Shown: positions 1 through 10,264 of the stretch, piece after piece | How the letters are laid out: each line of letters opens with the position of its first letter | Numbering within the stretch: position 1 is the stretch's first letter | Origin: Carposina sasakii | Lineage: Eukaryota; Arthropoda; Insecta; Lepidoptera; Carposinidae | Direction: 5' to 3' | DNA: 64,000 bases | NCBI GenBank assembly: GCA_014607495.2 | Contig: CP053160.1 | Span: forward strand, 10,912,001 to 10,976,000 | Translations under genes and position numbers: made by a program | The notes under the pieces: model-generated | Told to the model about the DNA's origin: nothing | Databases searched by the model: none | Seen by the model: only the letters and a program-made list of their open reading frames with translations

Positions 1-160
1 ATTTGGGCAAACGTTGGCCGATCGACGGGATTTTCTGACCAACACTCCGTCATAAGTTGGTAGAGCCTTGGCGACGCTCTCTCAGGCTTGGGTAACCGGT
101 TGCCGCTCGCCAAGTATGCTGGCACTTGATGGTTGCTCAGCTCTGCATATGGAAATCCAC
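1..160 (-). CDS. Receptor tyrosine kinase, C-lobe exon (partial, runs off the left edge)
   Basis: Read on the minus strand, this exon follows a TTTCAG acceptor (AG at 162-161). It continues the kinase C-lobe with GGFPYAEL, then ECWSENPVDRPTF, the conserved helix-H/I region in which the Arg salt-bridges the APE Glu. The codon split G|GT matches the exon ending at 2997. The reading frame is still open at base 1, so the end of the kinase domain and the C-terminal tail lie outside the window. Family known: Tyr-specific protein kinase of the cell surface. Ligand and subfamily cannot be told from this piece. Confidence 0.9.
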
Positions 161-469
161 CTGAAACATTTTAGAAGTAGGAGTCACTTAATAGTGCTAG
201 GATGAGCAAGTGTTGCTTGGGTGATTTTTTGTGGTAGGTTAACTAACGTGAAACTTAAGATTAATTAAAGGTTTGTGGTCTTTCTAAACGACTATATTTA
301 ATTTAACGGGGACCGAGTACGGGGACATACATATATTTATTTTATTTACCAAAATCCACAGCACTTAGAATAGTATAGAGTTTAGCATTCTATCATCATA
401 GCATCATTTATGTTTTTTTTTAAATTTTATATAATCTATATCTATACTAGTCGATATCTATACTAATAT

Positions 470-700
470 TATAAAGAGGTAAACTTTGATTGATTGTTTG
501 TTTGTATGTTTGTTTGTTTTTTGCAGCGAATAGGCTCCGAAACTACTGGACAGATTTCAAAAATCCTTATTGGACCCGGATGAACATAGGCTGGAATAAA
601 TATGAATTAAATTCCAAATTATTTTAACATTTGACGCTTAGAGATATAAGTTTGACATGCACCATAGAATAAAAAGTCTCCAGAAAGAGTCATCAATGAC
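470..700 (+). repeat. D1-type dispersed repeat, 5' part
   Basis: Starts with the TATACTAATATTATAAAG and GTTTGTTTG tract shared with the copies near 5900 (opposite strand) and 56230. It then has an 'actggacagatttcaaaaatcc' type segment seen in many lepidopteran SINE or Helitron-like repeats. The class is uncertain. Confidence 0.5.
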
Positions 701-1189
701 AGGTGTATTCCGTGTAGTGAAGCAAGAACGAGTCAAAAATTCCGCAACTTCCGCTCTTCTTACCCGCCGATTGTTGCCAAATCGATAAATATTATCAGTT
801 TTTAGATACAGTAAATAGGTTGTAAAAATTTGACATACTAAAAAGTTGCTTCAAAAGTGTGCGTGATCAGTGATCACGGGTTCTGGGAATTTATTATTCT
901 GTGACGTACAGATGACATGCACATGACACAACATGACAGGATTCGGCGGGAAAAGCTGGAAGGGTGCAGGTGTAATTTTCTTGTGAAAATCAAAAATTAT
1001 TTGTAAATGGCTTGCATGTGTCCGTAAGGTGATGTTTTCTGGTAGATAAGTTATATTTTGATTACTTGTGGTGTGAATCTAGTGCGTGTGCATGGTTTTA
1101 TACGCAGGTAAGCCGAGTAAAACTTTAGCCGGATTACGATCTCTTCATGGGCGCATGTAAGTTGTTTCTGCAATAATTTTTCATTTTGA

Positions 1190-1530
1190 CTAACTTTACA
1201 TTTGTTCTTGAGGATTTTCCTGACGTTTCCATTCATCATCATTGTCATTCATCATAAATTCAGAATACATTTTACTAAACAATGATTAGGCTGTATGGGC
1301 TTAGTTCCCCTTGCCTTTCCTTCGGGATAAACTAAAAAAAAAAAAAAAAAAAAAACAACATGACAGATGAAATTTGTTTTTTTTTTGTTTGGTTTATCCC
1401 GAAGAAAGAGCACGAGGAATACAGCATTTATACAGCCATTGTTTTTAGTGCTGATGATTTCTGAATTTGTGATGGATGATAACGATGATGAATAGAAACG
1501 TCGGGAAAATCCTCAAAAATGAGTGTAAAA
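1190..1530. mobile_element. Fold-back element with long inverted arms
   Basis: The left arm (about 1190-1335) and right arm (about 1380-1530) are inverted copies. GAGGATTTTCCTGACGTTTC on the left pairs with the reverse complement of the region near 1498-1518, and CTTCGGGATAAAC pairs with GTTTATCCCGAAG at the centre. The spacer contains a run of about 22 A residues. There is no ORF. It looks like a non-autonomous fold-back/MITE; target duplication was not identified. Confidence 0.65.
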
Positions 1531-1629
1531 TTAGATAAAATAAAAAAGAATTGCGAATAAATTTAAAATTTCACTAGTAAATTACACCCACTCCCTTTTG
1601 GTGTTTTTGATCGTTAGGGGGTGTAAGAG

Positions 1630-2190
1630 AGTACGGACGGAATTTCCAAAATTCCCATGGGAACTGGGCAGACCGGAATTTTACCGAAATTTCCACCGGA
1701 ACGGAACAAACTGGAATACAACATTTTTAAGAAAACCGTTATACCTATGAAGTTGAAATCGAAGATGTATATGGACTGCTAGGGAGCACAAAGAATGGAT
1801 TTCCCGTAATTCCCAAGGGAACTGGACAAACGGGAATTCCCAATTTTAACGAAAACCATTTGACACAATATAATGACACTGAGAACGTATTTCTCGAAAT
1901 TTCCACCTGAACGAGACAAACGCTATAAATATAAAGCAGAAATCGGGCATGTATATTCGTTAGGGAGTGCGAGGAAGCACTAAGAACGGATTTCCCAAAA
2001 TTCCCACGGGATCGGGATAAACGGGAATTCCCAACTTTTACGCATACCATTTGACACATAATGATGAAATATAACAGGTATATTCGGTAGGGAGTGTAAG
2101 GAAGCACTGAGGATATATTTCCCGAAATTCCCACGAGAACGGGACAAACGGGAATTCCAAATTTTAGAGGATATGTACCGAAGCGAAGCG
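1630..2190. repeat. Degenerate tandem units with GGGAATTCC motif
   Basis: Five diverged units carry 'tttccnaaattcccacgggaacgggacaaacgggaattcc'-like cores, at about 1640, 1798, 1889, 1988 and 2117. Spacing is irregular (91-158 bp) with shared linkers such as 'ggtagggagtgtaagga'. The block ends in CGAAGCGAGGGCGGGCCACTAGT, the usual tail of D1 repeats, so it is probably the internal tandem array of a longer D1/Helitron-like element. An open minus frame of 129 codons across it is a by-product of the repeat. Confidence 0.55.
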
Positions 2191-2413
2191 AGGGCGGGCC
2201 ACTAGTAATAATAATAAAGATAGCCGGCAGGGCAGCTTTGTGGCGAAGCTGTTGGTGATTGGCGTCACCACGGACCCGAGTTCAGAGGGTCACTTTACCA
2301 TCTTTGGCCCTCGACTCTTAGCTTGCCTTCATTGGCTGGCTAAGAGGGAACAGCGCAAGAGCGGAACCTTTGCTCCAGGGTGGAAGTGTAAAATGTCATA
2401 ACGCCGGGTGTTA

Positions 2414-2510
2414 TCAAGGACTGGAATTGTGAGGCACCGAAAAGTCTAATGGTGCATCGAAACTGTTAGTATGACATTAGCACTCTATGTCTACATCTTA
2501 TTCCTCTATG
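2414..2510 (+). mobile_element. M3 MITE, right half only
   Basis: Matches the right arm of the M3 copies at 12748-12973 and 38510-38893: CTAATGGTGCATCGAAAC, then GTTAGTATGACATTAGC, then the terminal CTTATTCCTCTATG. The left arm is missing. Confidence 0.75.
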
Positions 2511-2996
2511 CCAGTACTATGGGATCATCAAGGATTTACCACAGCCACGTTCAGCATAGCGGGGATAAATATGAATGATCAGTATGGTACTGTTTCTACG
2601 AGTAGTAAGGGGACAAGAGTAAATTAATATTTAAGGAATTCCCCAAAATAGGTGTATTCTTTATTTATCTATGTAATAACAGTAAAAAAAATAAAGCGTT
2701 TACTTTAATCCACTCAATTACCCATAGACAGAAACATGACAGAAAACTTTGAGAAAACTTAAGTAATTTTATCGGAACGACCGATAACAGAAACACTATT
2801 TAAGTCTGAAGTAGTCAAATTAAAAGGAATTTAGCTTAGAAGAGGCACTTAAAAGGTATATAGTGTACTTAAAACGTCTAGCTTTAATTTTTTTAGATGA
2901 GGCCTCAGGCAATCAATTTCTCGTATAGCCGTCTACTTAAAAGTGCCTACTCACAGGTACAAGCAATTTTGTAGGTAGTGTGATATACGGATTTAC

Positions 2997-3208
2997 CTAA
3001 AGTGGCAATCTCCCACAGTAGAACAGCGAACGCCCAAACATCGCTGGCACTGCAGTACTGAGCATGGAGGATGGCTTCTGGAGCCAGCCACCGGAGAGGC
3101 ACGGGCCTGGACCTGGTGTGGACGTAGACCCCGGACCGCGAGAGGCCGAAGTCAGCCACCTTCAGCACTCCCGCGCCGTCTACCAGGATGTTTCGTGCAG
3201 CGAGATCC
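2997..3208 (-). CDS. Receptor tyrosine kinase, catalytic-loop to APE exon
   Basis: This 212 bp exon has acceptor AG at 3210-3209 and donor GT at 2996-2995. It completes the R of HRD with the previous exon, then reads DLAARN (catalytic loop), LKVADFGLSR (Mg-binding DFG), a short activation segment with one Tyr (GVYVHT), PLRWLAPEAI (APE) and SDVWAFAVLLWEI (helix F). All catalytic residues are present. DFG to APE is about 26 residues, closer to Tie-like kinases than to FGFR or PDGFR. Introns on both sides carry MITEs; one ends only 24 bp upstream of the acceptor. Confidence 0.93.
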
Positions 3209-3232
3209 CTGTAAAATCGATTGACGTTATTA

Positions 3233-3506
3233 TACAGGATGTAACAGAATGGGTATGTTAAGCGAAAAGCTATGTAAATAGCCCACTATAGAAAACTTAG
3301 TTGCAAAATTTGAGACTCGAAATCACATGTTTATTTTTCAAGATTGTATGAACATTCCTAAAAGATGGTCTAAAGTTTAGACGGTTAGACTCTAAACCAT
3401 CTGGAAAAATATTTTTTTTTACACACACACACACACACACACTCAGACAGGTTTCTTTTAGTGTAAATACATAGCTTTTCGCTTACCCGTTTTGTTACAA
3501 CCTGTA
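3233..3506. mobile_element. M2 fold-back MITE beside exon 3208-2997
   Basis: The ends are TACAGGATGTAACAGAATGG and the inverted CCGTTTTGTTACAACCTGTA. The arms fold back on each other (ATGTTTATTTTTCA versus a diverged partner). A TA dinucleotide at each edge fits a mariner-type target. The interior includes an 11-unit AC microsatellite at 3421-3442. It ends 24 bp before the kinase splice acceptor. Confidence 0.75.
3421..3442. repeat. (AC)11 microsatellite
   Basis: An uninterrupted AC dinucleotide run inside the M2 element. Confidence 0.95.
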
Positions 3507-3987
3507 TATACCACAAATAACAATTTAAAATACTAAGGAGTCCGTTTTATAGTTTGACTCCTATGCCTGATTTGAGAACTCATTTTAGTTATAGTCCGTT
3601 TCTTGGAATAACTCCTATGCTTGATTTCGGGGCAAGCATTTTTTGTATGCGGCAACACACATACTATCGCCACCATTAAAAGATTTTTTTTGGTGAAACG
3701 CACTCTAGCTATTATAATATTATGTATACATCTTAGTTCAGAACTGTGGAGGTCTTCTGCCCTATCTAGAAGACACAGGAACTTAAGATGGAGTCTCTAC
3801 CTACATCTACTAGATTTGTGATAGTAGGTACTTTTCATAGCGAATACTTCAAATGACATTTCGCCAAATAAAAGGTTTGGTTGCACTATTTCACATCTAA
3901 AAAATTTAAATGATATTTGGCAAACGGAATCAATAAAATTATATAATACATTTATGGTTTTGCGAGATGATAGTTTACAGCATAGAG

Positions 3988-4080
3988 GACCAATGCACGT
4001 GTTAGACTACAATGCGTTTTTGCTCAGAGCGTAGAGAAACAATGCACGTGTTAGACTGTATGCACAATGCGTTTTTTGCT
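3988..4080. repeat. Short tandem duplication
   Basis: CAATGCACGTGTTAGACT followed by ACAATGCGTTTTTGCT occurs twice about 40 bp apart, linked by 'agagcgtagaga'. Each unit carries a CACGTG E-box. Confidence 0.7.
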
Positions 4081-4260
4081 ATCATAACCCTCAAGCTAGT
4101 AAAGTAGTAAATTATCCTCTTAAATCTTATTTGTTCTACTGCCGTACATATTTGCCGGGTTTATCCATCCATAGGTAATTTTAACGTTTATCATGTACGA
4201 GTAGCACTCCAATGATGTTTATTTTATTAATATGGTGTAGTAGTTTTGGAGTAAAGAGTA

Positions 4261-4638
4261 TACAGGATGATTTTTGGTCGTCAACGTTCCCGAAAACTAC
4301 GGAATCTTCTCATCATCACGATCATTTTTCTCCATGGAAGCATACCTGGGAAGTGTCTGGTTTCCAAAATATTAGGGTCCAAAGTTGAGTAAATAGACTG
4401 CGTTTTTCTGCATAAATGCACATAGACGCGCGTAGCAGGATTTTTTCACGAAAAATAATTAATATCTGTCTATAAAAAAACTAACATAAACACTAGACAC
4501 TATAAATTTCGCACGATCAAGGAATTTAAATAAAAAAAAATAATAAAATCCCAGCATTTTTTTTGGCATAAACTTACTTTATTTCATGTATAGAATACGT
4601 ACCCTTCGTTAAAGGTGGCCACAAAAAAACATCCTGTA
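4261..4638 (-). mobile_element. M1 MITE, full length
   Basis: The ends TACAGGATG...CATCCTGTA are inverted. The interior matches the other M1 copies (GTAGTTTTCGGGAACGTTGA, CAGACACTTCCCAGG, 'aaataaagtaagtttatgcc') in reverse orientation. No coding capacity. The TA termini suggest mobilisation by a Tc1/mariner transposase elsewhere in the genome. Confidence 0.85.
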
Positions 4639-5135
4639 TAGAGCCAGTGGCCTCCTAACCATACCTATCGTTCGAGGCACGCTGCAAATTCATCGAATGC
4701 CCCCGTAAATAATGTTGGGATTTGAGATTCCCCTTTAACCTGCAGCCTCTTCGGGAATCGTGGATTATGCTAACGTACCATTCTGTAGTTACGCCCCTAT
4801 TTGTTACGTGCTATGATGCGATGCAATGCAAACAATGGTATCGTTCCTCCACATATAACTAGATGGCGCTAGTAGAAAATCTAAAACTCGAAGTCATGTG
4901 TTTCTGTCGTAAGCATATAGGGTAAGCGCGGTTACAAATACTGCAGATGGACGGACGACCTGCAGAATGCCCATTCGGGATTCTGTTAAGCCATATTTTT
5001 GAAGTGTAATGAACGTACTTCCGTACGTACATTGCAAATTATGTAACATTTGTACTGATATAGTAACTTGAATATGTATGAGTTCTACCGTATAGTATAG
5101 TAGGTATATCTTGACTGCCACAAATATGAATACTT

Positions 5136-5300
5136 CCCTACCCTACTAATATTATGAGAAGAAGTTTTGTAATGGATTTAGTTTGTTACACTTTCACGCA
5201 AAAACGAATGGACAGATTTTTATGAAAATTGGCAGGTATAACTTAAAACATTAAAATAACACATAAAGTTCATGAGGACGAAGTCGCGGGCGAACTTTTG
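5136..5300 (+). repeat. D1-type dispersed repeat
   Basis: CCCTACTAATATTATGAGA, 'cacgcaaaaacgaatggacag' and the tail GAGGACGAAGTCGCGGGCG match the common lepidopteran D1 pattern; diverged and short. Confidence 0.55.
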
Positions 5301-5739
5301 TTTTGATTCCCTGAAATTAGTCTCAAAATCTACTCATCGCTGACGCGCGCGATAGATATTCTAAGGTTTACATTTATCGCAAATATCTCGTTGATGACCA
5401 TAGCTAACACCTCATCTCATTTTATTATGGACGTTTAATAATTATCTCTACCTATAGTTTAATCCAAGAAGCTGGCAGCTTTTTAATTACAGTGACCAAA
5501 TACAAGGGGCTCGGCAGATCCAAACGAAAAAGCGGGTGGGGCTGTGTCGGGGCACACGGCCGTTGGTTTTAACGTGAAACGTCTATGTTAGCGAATCGCT
5601 TTTAAAGTAAAAGATTGAAATGAAAACAAGATGGACGCTGTTTTAAGTATTTTAATAAAAAAAGAACAGGTACGTAATAGAAACATAAAATACATAGCAA
5701 ATGTTTATATATTTATTGTCACTTTCTGGTTATTTTAAA

Positions 5740-5950
5740 TAGCAGCCGCCCACGACTTCGTCCGCGTGAGGGGGCGTTGTACCCGTGCGAAGCCGGGCAG
5801 GTTGTTGTATAGACTGTAGCCTTCCTTGGTAAATGGGCTATCTAACACTGAAAGAATTTTTCAAATCAGACCAGTAGTTCCTGTGATTAGCGCGTTCAAA
5901 CAAACAAACAAACAAACTCTTCAGCTTTATAATATTAGTATAGATATAAA
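5740..5950 (-). repeat. D1-type dispersed repeat
   Basis: Runs from AGCAGCCGCCCACGACTTCG to CTTTATAATATTAGTATAGA and includes a CAAACAAACAAAC tract. It is the reverse of the D1 5' part at 470. Helitron-like or SINE-like; the class is not settled. Confidence 0.6.
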
Positions 5951-6342
5951 TACTGTCCAAATTACACTTATTTTTGTATAAATCAATCGGTTCAAATAAA
6001 CTTGACAAACACACGAAAGAATCACCACGCTATAAAGTCGGAGTCACGAGTTACACTGAATAGAAACAAGCATGAGCGCCGGTTTCGCACAGTTATCGCA
6101 GTATCCCTCCCCCGCCGCCCCGCTTGACCCCGACACGAACTCAATGTCATAACAGCGAGCTGACTATATAAGTGAAATATTTACACCACATTTTTGTTTC
6201 TAAGACTAATAGTTTTTTAATTATTAAGGTACGATGATATAGACCTTTTCGTTACGGTCCAGTTTTTAAACCTGGTACCCGTATGTTTCGGCGCGATTTT
6301 AAAGACGTTTCACGTCAAAAACAATTACGCAATTTTTAGTTA

Positions 6343-6682
6343 TACAAGATGTTACAAAAGGGGTATGCTATAAAAATAGACCAATATTAGAGAGAACCTC
6401 TACTCGAAAATTGAAACTACACATCACAATATTTATTGTACACAAAACATAACAATCAATAGAAAGAAATTTACAAAAGGAATGCATACAAAGGCGTACT
6501 TATCTCTGCTTATCTATGTTCATTCTTTTAAATAAAGAAAAGAGAAAATCCTGAACTATTAGTGTTTATACCAACATGAAAATAAAAATTCATTTCAAGT
6601 CTGAAATATCGTGAACAGGTTCTCTGTAGTGAGCTATTATCATTGTGTTTCGCTTAACATACCCATTCTGTCACACCCTGTA
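6343..6682. mobile_element. M2 fold-back MITE
   Basis: Left end TACAAGATGTTACAAAAGGG, right end inverted CCCATTCTGTCACACCCTGTA. It contains 'gaacaggttctctgtagtgagctatt' in the right arm and the diverged complement in the left. The arms are more diverged than in the 7869 copy, so it is older. Confidence 0.75.
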
Positions 6683-7079
6683 TTACAGTTAAGTATACAC
6701 GTTCACACTTTAATTTAATAAAGCGTATTGAATACAGGCACAGTTTTGTATCACCCATAATATTTAATAAATCTCAGTTTTTACAAAATGTTGCGCAAAT
6801 TAAAATGTAACAAAAAAGCCCTAAGCAAACAGCCATAAACGTTTCTTACGTTACATAAGGCGTGTCAATAACGAACTTTCCGGTTCAGGCTGTATAAGGA
6901 AAACTCAATCAAATCAAGTTGGCGGCAACCGTTTCCAAGGGCGGCACCTGGTTATAATTTTACCTCGAGCCACGGGCTTGCCCGGGCCTCCGGTTTATTC
7001 GGGGAAAAGCTCCGGCGTTTCGCCGTACACCCCCGGGCTCCCAATAAAGGTTAATATTAGGTTAGGCGCTAGATTAAAC

Positions 7080-7360
7080 ATGAAATCCACCAGCCCCTTT
7101 TCACCTTTTCGGGATACTAGACGCAGACTAGCGTATCACCCTTATGTTGTTGATATCCCACCCATAATAGGAGTGGAATGCACTTCCTGCCGATGTATTT
7201 CCCGAGCACTACAACATTGGTATCTTCAAGGCTAGAGTGAATAGGCACTTTCTAGGCAAACATGTACCACCCTAGGCCGCATCTTGCTTAACATCAGGCA
7301 CGATGGCGGTCAAATGTGTTTGCCTAGCTAATTGTAAATAATAAATAAATTTAAAAAATA
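7080..7360 (+). pseudogene. LineB non-LTR retrotransposon 3' end (broken)
   Basis: Reads LAYHPYVVDIP in one frame, then after a frame shift WNALPADVFPEHYNIG, FKARVNRHFLGK and a stop near 7274. It is followed by a 3' UTR (CATCAGGCACGATGGCGGTC) and an AATAAATAAATTTAAAAAA tail. This is the C-terminal end of a CR1/Jockey-type LINE reverse transcriptase ORF, 5'-truncated and frameshifted. A sister copy lies at 63029-63157 on the other strand. Confidence 0.75.
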
Positions 7361-7868
7361 TTTAAAGAAAACAAATAAAGTTAATGCCCCTCGATTGCTT
7401 GGTGCGGGTTATGATATGAAGCCCACTGACAGAGAATCTGTCAACAAAATTTTAATCTCGGTCCTAAAATACAAAGAAATTCATGTAAAATCTTGGAAAA
7501 TTTTAACATTTACTTATGTAAGTTCCTAGGTACATTGGGTATTAATGGTAGGTAATAGTGATAATCACCACGTGCGTCGTCGTCAGCTACTTCGTCCTTA
7601 GAAATCCTGTTTTATCTTATGGCATTTTAGGTTTTGTTCGACCCGTATTTTTGAACGCCTATGAACAAAGTTAATGCAATTTTCCCTTTCATTGCATTTA
7701 CTATTATTGAATACATACTACAGTGTCAGGTAACAGAACAGAATAACTATCCACAGTTTATACGGATATAAATTACGCTCTAATTGTAAAGATGTCATTT
7801 ACTCCCGTTAGCCTGTGGTGCGCTAGATATGTGAAATTTACATGAATAGCTAGGAGAGTGTACCTATC

Positions 7869-8132
7869 TACAGGGTGTAACAAAAAGAGTATGTTAAGCG
7901 AAAAGCTAGGTAAATAGCCCACTATAGAGAAGCTATCTACAAAATTTGAGACTCGAAATCACATTTTTATTTTTCAAGATTGTATGAAAATTTCAGAGAT
8001 ATTTAAAAATTCTCCATACTATCGGGAAAAATAAACATGTGATTTCGGGTCTCAAATTTTGTGAATAGGTTCTCTATAGTGGGCTATTCACATAGCTTTT
8101 CGCTTAACATACCCTTTTTGTTACACCCTGTA
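7869..8132. mobile_element. M2 fold-back MITE, best-preserved copy
   Basis: Left end TACAGGGTGTAACAAAAAGA and right end CCTTTTTGTTACACCCTGTA are near-perfect inverted repeats. The two arms (about 115 bp each) are almost fully complementary, including AGCGAAAAGCTA / TAGCTTTTCGCT and CTCGAAATCACAT / ATGTGATTTCGGG. The transcript would fold into one long hairpin. Confidence 0.88.
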
Positions 8133-8439
8133 TAGATATTTATTATGATAGTGACACGACTAACTATTATAATTCGACTATTTCTATAATAATCTAAACG
8201 TCATTTCGTCGCCATTTGAGGTTGCACTAATTGAGAATTAAACTTTTGGACATATTAGGAATCTTACATAACGCGACAAAAAGTCAGCCTATCCTATGCT
8301 GACGCTATGTTATACCTATACATACATGTACAATAAGTTAGCAGAAATGGGCAAACTGCCACGGAATTCCGGCCATACAGTTTGTGCAGACAGGTTTTAG
8401 AAATCTGAAAAATGCTTGGCTCAGTGTTTGCTTTCTTAC

Positions 8440-8635
8440 CTGTGGGTTATGCCACGGTCTTCCAGGTGGCTCATGCCCAACGCCACTTGGAGGGCATAGT
8501 CCCTCATGGTACTGCCATCTAAATGCAGGGCCGGTTCTGCCACGTAATGGTCGTTGCTCCTCTGATATTCTAGCTCGCTGATTAGCTTGCCGCCAGACAG
8601 CGAGGGATCGCCATCACTCAAGTTCGTATATTGGG
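8440..8635 (-). CDS. Receptor tyrosine kinase, kinase-insert to catalytic-loop exon
   Basis: This 196 bp exon has acceptor AG at 8637-8636 (TTATTTCCAG) and donor GTAAG at 8439. It begins with the end of the kinase insert (QYTNLSDGDPSLSGG), then MRDYALQVALGMSHLEDRGITH, the helix-E segment leading into HRD. The final AG joins the G of exon 3208-2997 to give Arg. The insert is hydrophilic and Ser/Asp/Glu-rich, as in split-kinase receptors, with candidate phosphotyrosines in QYTNL, EYQRS and HYVAE. Confidence 0.92.
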
Positions 8636-8667
8636 CTGGAAATAATCGTTTGATATATAAGGTCATA

Positions 8668-9205
8668 TGGTGATGCGGGGCTTCATCAGAGTATATCAGC
8701 TGCAATTCCTTCCGTGTATATCGTAAGACTCGACTAAGGAACTCGGGCGTTTTTTCTTAGGCTTATTAGCTAGAAACTTTTCACCGATCACGAACGTCTA
8801 TCCCCAGACCATCCTTTCCTTCCTTTTCTTGTCCTACCTCTTCTTTCGCGAACTGGCCGGCGGCAGTGGCTGCTTAAGTGGCCGGGTGCACCCTGGTAAT
8901 ACCAGGGGTCGACTAGCCCGGCCCGCGTCCCCCTGGCCAGCCGCATCCTTCCCTTTCGAAATGGGTCAGACTCTCTTTAAGGGCCACTTAAGTTACCGGC
9001 GCGATGTCGCGCGCCGAGAATTTTGCCCGGGCACGGGGGTTGCCCCAAGGCTCGCAACCCGAAGCGTATTTTTGCGCCAAGGACGACCACGTCATCTATC
9101 CCCGCTAACCTAAACGTAGCTATGGATCTCTCTCATGATCCTGAAGTTTTGGCTACCCCATTTCGGGAACACAGCCGTGTCTACTTGTATATGTATATGT
9201 ATGTA
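8668..9205 (+). repeat. S1 dispersed repeat split by a GC-rich insertion
   Basis: The left part (8668-8805) starts GATGCGGGGCTTCATCAG and the right part (9095-9205) reads CTATCCCCGCTAACCTAAAC to ACACAGCCGTGT. They are the two halves of one S1 repeat as seen intact at 12526-12742. The halves are separated by 289 bp flanked by a TCTATCCCC direct repeat. Confidence 0.7.
8806..9094. mobile_element. GC-rich 289 bp insertion inside S1
   Basis: Flanked by the 9 bp direct repeat TCTATCCCC (8797-8805 and 9095-9103). It is far more GC-rich than its surroundings, with GGCCGGGTGCACCC and CGATGTCGCGCGCCGAG. It has internal inverted bits (CTTAAGTGGCC / GGCCACTTAAG). It carries open frames of up to about 94 codons with no recognised domain. 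Type unknown. Confidence 0.5.
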
Positions 9206-9616
9206 TAAGGTAAGAAGTGTGGATGGGTTTGACTAATATAAGACTCAAGGCGTCCACTTCTATTTTTCAAGCCACGTGGCGGATGGGACGGACTGAGTGA
9301 GCTTGGTAAGGCTTTTAGTTTAGCCGAGACGCGAGTCCTACAAAGATCCTTTACATGAGCTCAAACCTATTAATAGAGCTCAAACCTTCAAAAGTATTAT
9401 AGGCCCTCGAGCTATCAGAGCTCAAGTGACCCCGTTTTAGGGTACACAGCCGTATGATGTTTTTCTTAATACTTGCTATTTAATGTTACCATTTCTTTCG
9501 GTCTTTCTTAATAAATTACATAGGATAGTAATAGTTAGACCGATGTTAGATTAAATTATTTACAGGTATTCTTATATTAATGATACTCGAAACTGGATCA
9601 AAAAATGTTTACTTAC

Positions 9617-9765
9617 ATCCTTCCTGCGAAGGCTGTGCAACATTGCTGTCAACTCTTCTTGTGACATTGGAGCCGTTTTCTTTCCGTCTCCCTCTGGCTT
9701 TACGTAACAGAGTGAGAAGATCGCCTCTAGGGGCGTGTTCCAAGAGGGCTATTAAAGGTGGCCTC
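9617..9765 (-). CDS. Receptor tyrosine kinase, hinge and kinase-insert exon
   Basis: This 149 bp exon has acceptor AG at 9767-9766 (ATATACTAG) and donor T|GTAAGT at 9616. It reads RPPLIALLEHAPRGDLLTLL, the beta-5 strand, hinge and helix D of a receptor tyrosine kinase (hinge EHAPRGDL resembles EYAPHGNL). The first half of the insert follows (KARGRRKENGSNV). Phases fit both neighbours: AG|G = Arg on the left and T|CC = Ser on the right. Its stop-free frame is too short to stand out in a six-frame scan. Confidence 0.88.
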
Positions 9766-10093
9766 CTAGTATATAGATAAAATCCTTTATTGTACTACAA
9801 AAACATTCTGTACAAATTCGAGCTTAATGCCTTTGCAAGGCATTTTCTATTAGCTATCCTGGTTACTTATGAACGTAATTAGTGGGTAGCACTAACAGAT
9901 GACAACATAGTCCAAAAATCAGTCTGCGGTCACCAACCCGTCTGCCCAGCGTGGTGCCTATGGACAAAAGCTCCCCATTGGCAGTAGCCTTGTGGCGTGC
10001 CCTGGGGGAGGCCTACGTCCAGCAGTGGACTGAAATAGGCTGAAGACGAAGACGAACAGATTATGAAAAGCGCTATGCTAGAAAAATACATAC
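9766..10093. other. Short kinase intron with LineA tail
   Basis: Holds a LineA 3' end (about 9915-10060) and otherwise unassigned AT-rich DNA. Confidence 0.7.
9915..10060 (+). repeat. LineA 3' end with QQWT tail
   Basis: Reads GEAYVQQWTEIG-stop at about 10006-10043 on the plus strand, preceded by the shared segment GGTCACCAACCCGTCTGCCCAGCGTGG. This is the usual C-terminal end of RTE-like LINE ORFs, or of a short element borrowing that tail. It ends in a degenerate GAAGAC microsatellite. Confidence 0.75.
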
Positions 10094-10199
10094 CTGGTAC
10101 AGCAGCCTATAAGCCTGATGACGTGTTTGTGAGCGCCAACGTGCTTCAGCATTATGATTTCACGGAGAAAGTCCTGGATCTCTTCTTCGCTCGAGTTTT
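10094..10199 (-). CDS. Receptor tyrosine kinase, helix-C exon
   Basis: This 106 bp exon has acceptor AG at 10201-10200 and donor GTATGT at 10093. It reads NSSEEEIQDFLREIIMLKHV then HVIRLIGCCT. This is helix C, with the Glu of FLREI that pairs with the beta-3 Lys, and strand beta-4. Split codons G|AA (to exon 11633-11480) and AG|G (to exon 9765-9617) are consistent. Too short to appear as a long ORF. Confidence 0.9.
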
Positions 10200-10264
10200 C
10201 TGAAAGGTTCCATGAAAGATTACGATGTTTCTTAATGCTATCTATCTATATCTTGATAAAGCCT

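Larger units (their letters stand above)
161..2996. other. Kinase intron filled with repeats
   Basis: No coding exon recognised. From left to right it holds a D1-type repeat (about 470-700), an unassigned AT-rich stretch, a fold-back element (1190-1530), degenerate tandem units rich in GGGAATTCC (1630-2190), an unassigned moderately GC-rich stretch (2220-2410) and a half M3 element (2414-2510). Nothing recognisable was seen in 2520-2996. Confidence 0.7.
3209..8439. other. Large kinase intron, repeat mosaic
   Basis: Contains M2 (3233-3506), a short tandem duplication (3988-4080), M1 (4261-4638), D1 pieces (5136-5300, 5740-5950), M2 (6343-6682), a LineB 3' end (7080-7360) and M2 (7869-8132). 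A dispersed repeat with 'gactcctatgc' and 'ggtgaaacgcactcta' occupies about 3540-3720, with relatives near 22140-22280 and 22980-23120. No exon was recognised. Confidence 0.65.

Noticed and set aside
1745..2134. 129-codon minus-strand ORF
   Set aside because: Internally repetitive, following the degenerate tandem DNA units; no conserved domain or splice structure.
1640..2160. Array of functional NF-kappaB/Rel sites (GGGAATTCCC)
   Set aside because: The motif is part of a repeated transposon-like unit; no nearby promoter.
7869..8132. microRNA precursor from the M2 hairpin
   Set aside because: The hairpin is a whole transposon fold-back present in several copies, with no sign of a mature miRNA arm.
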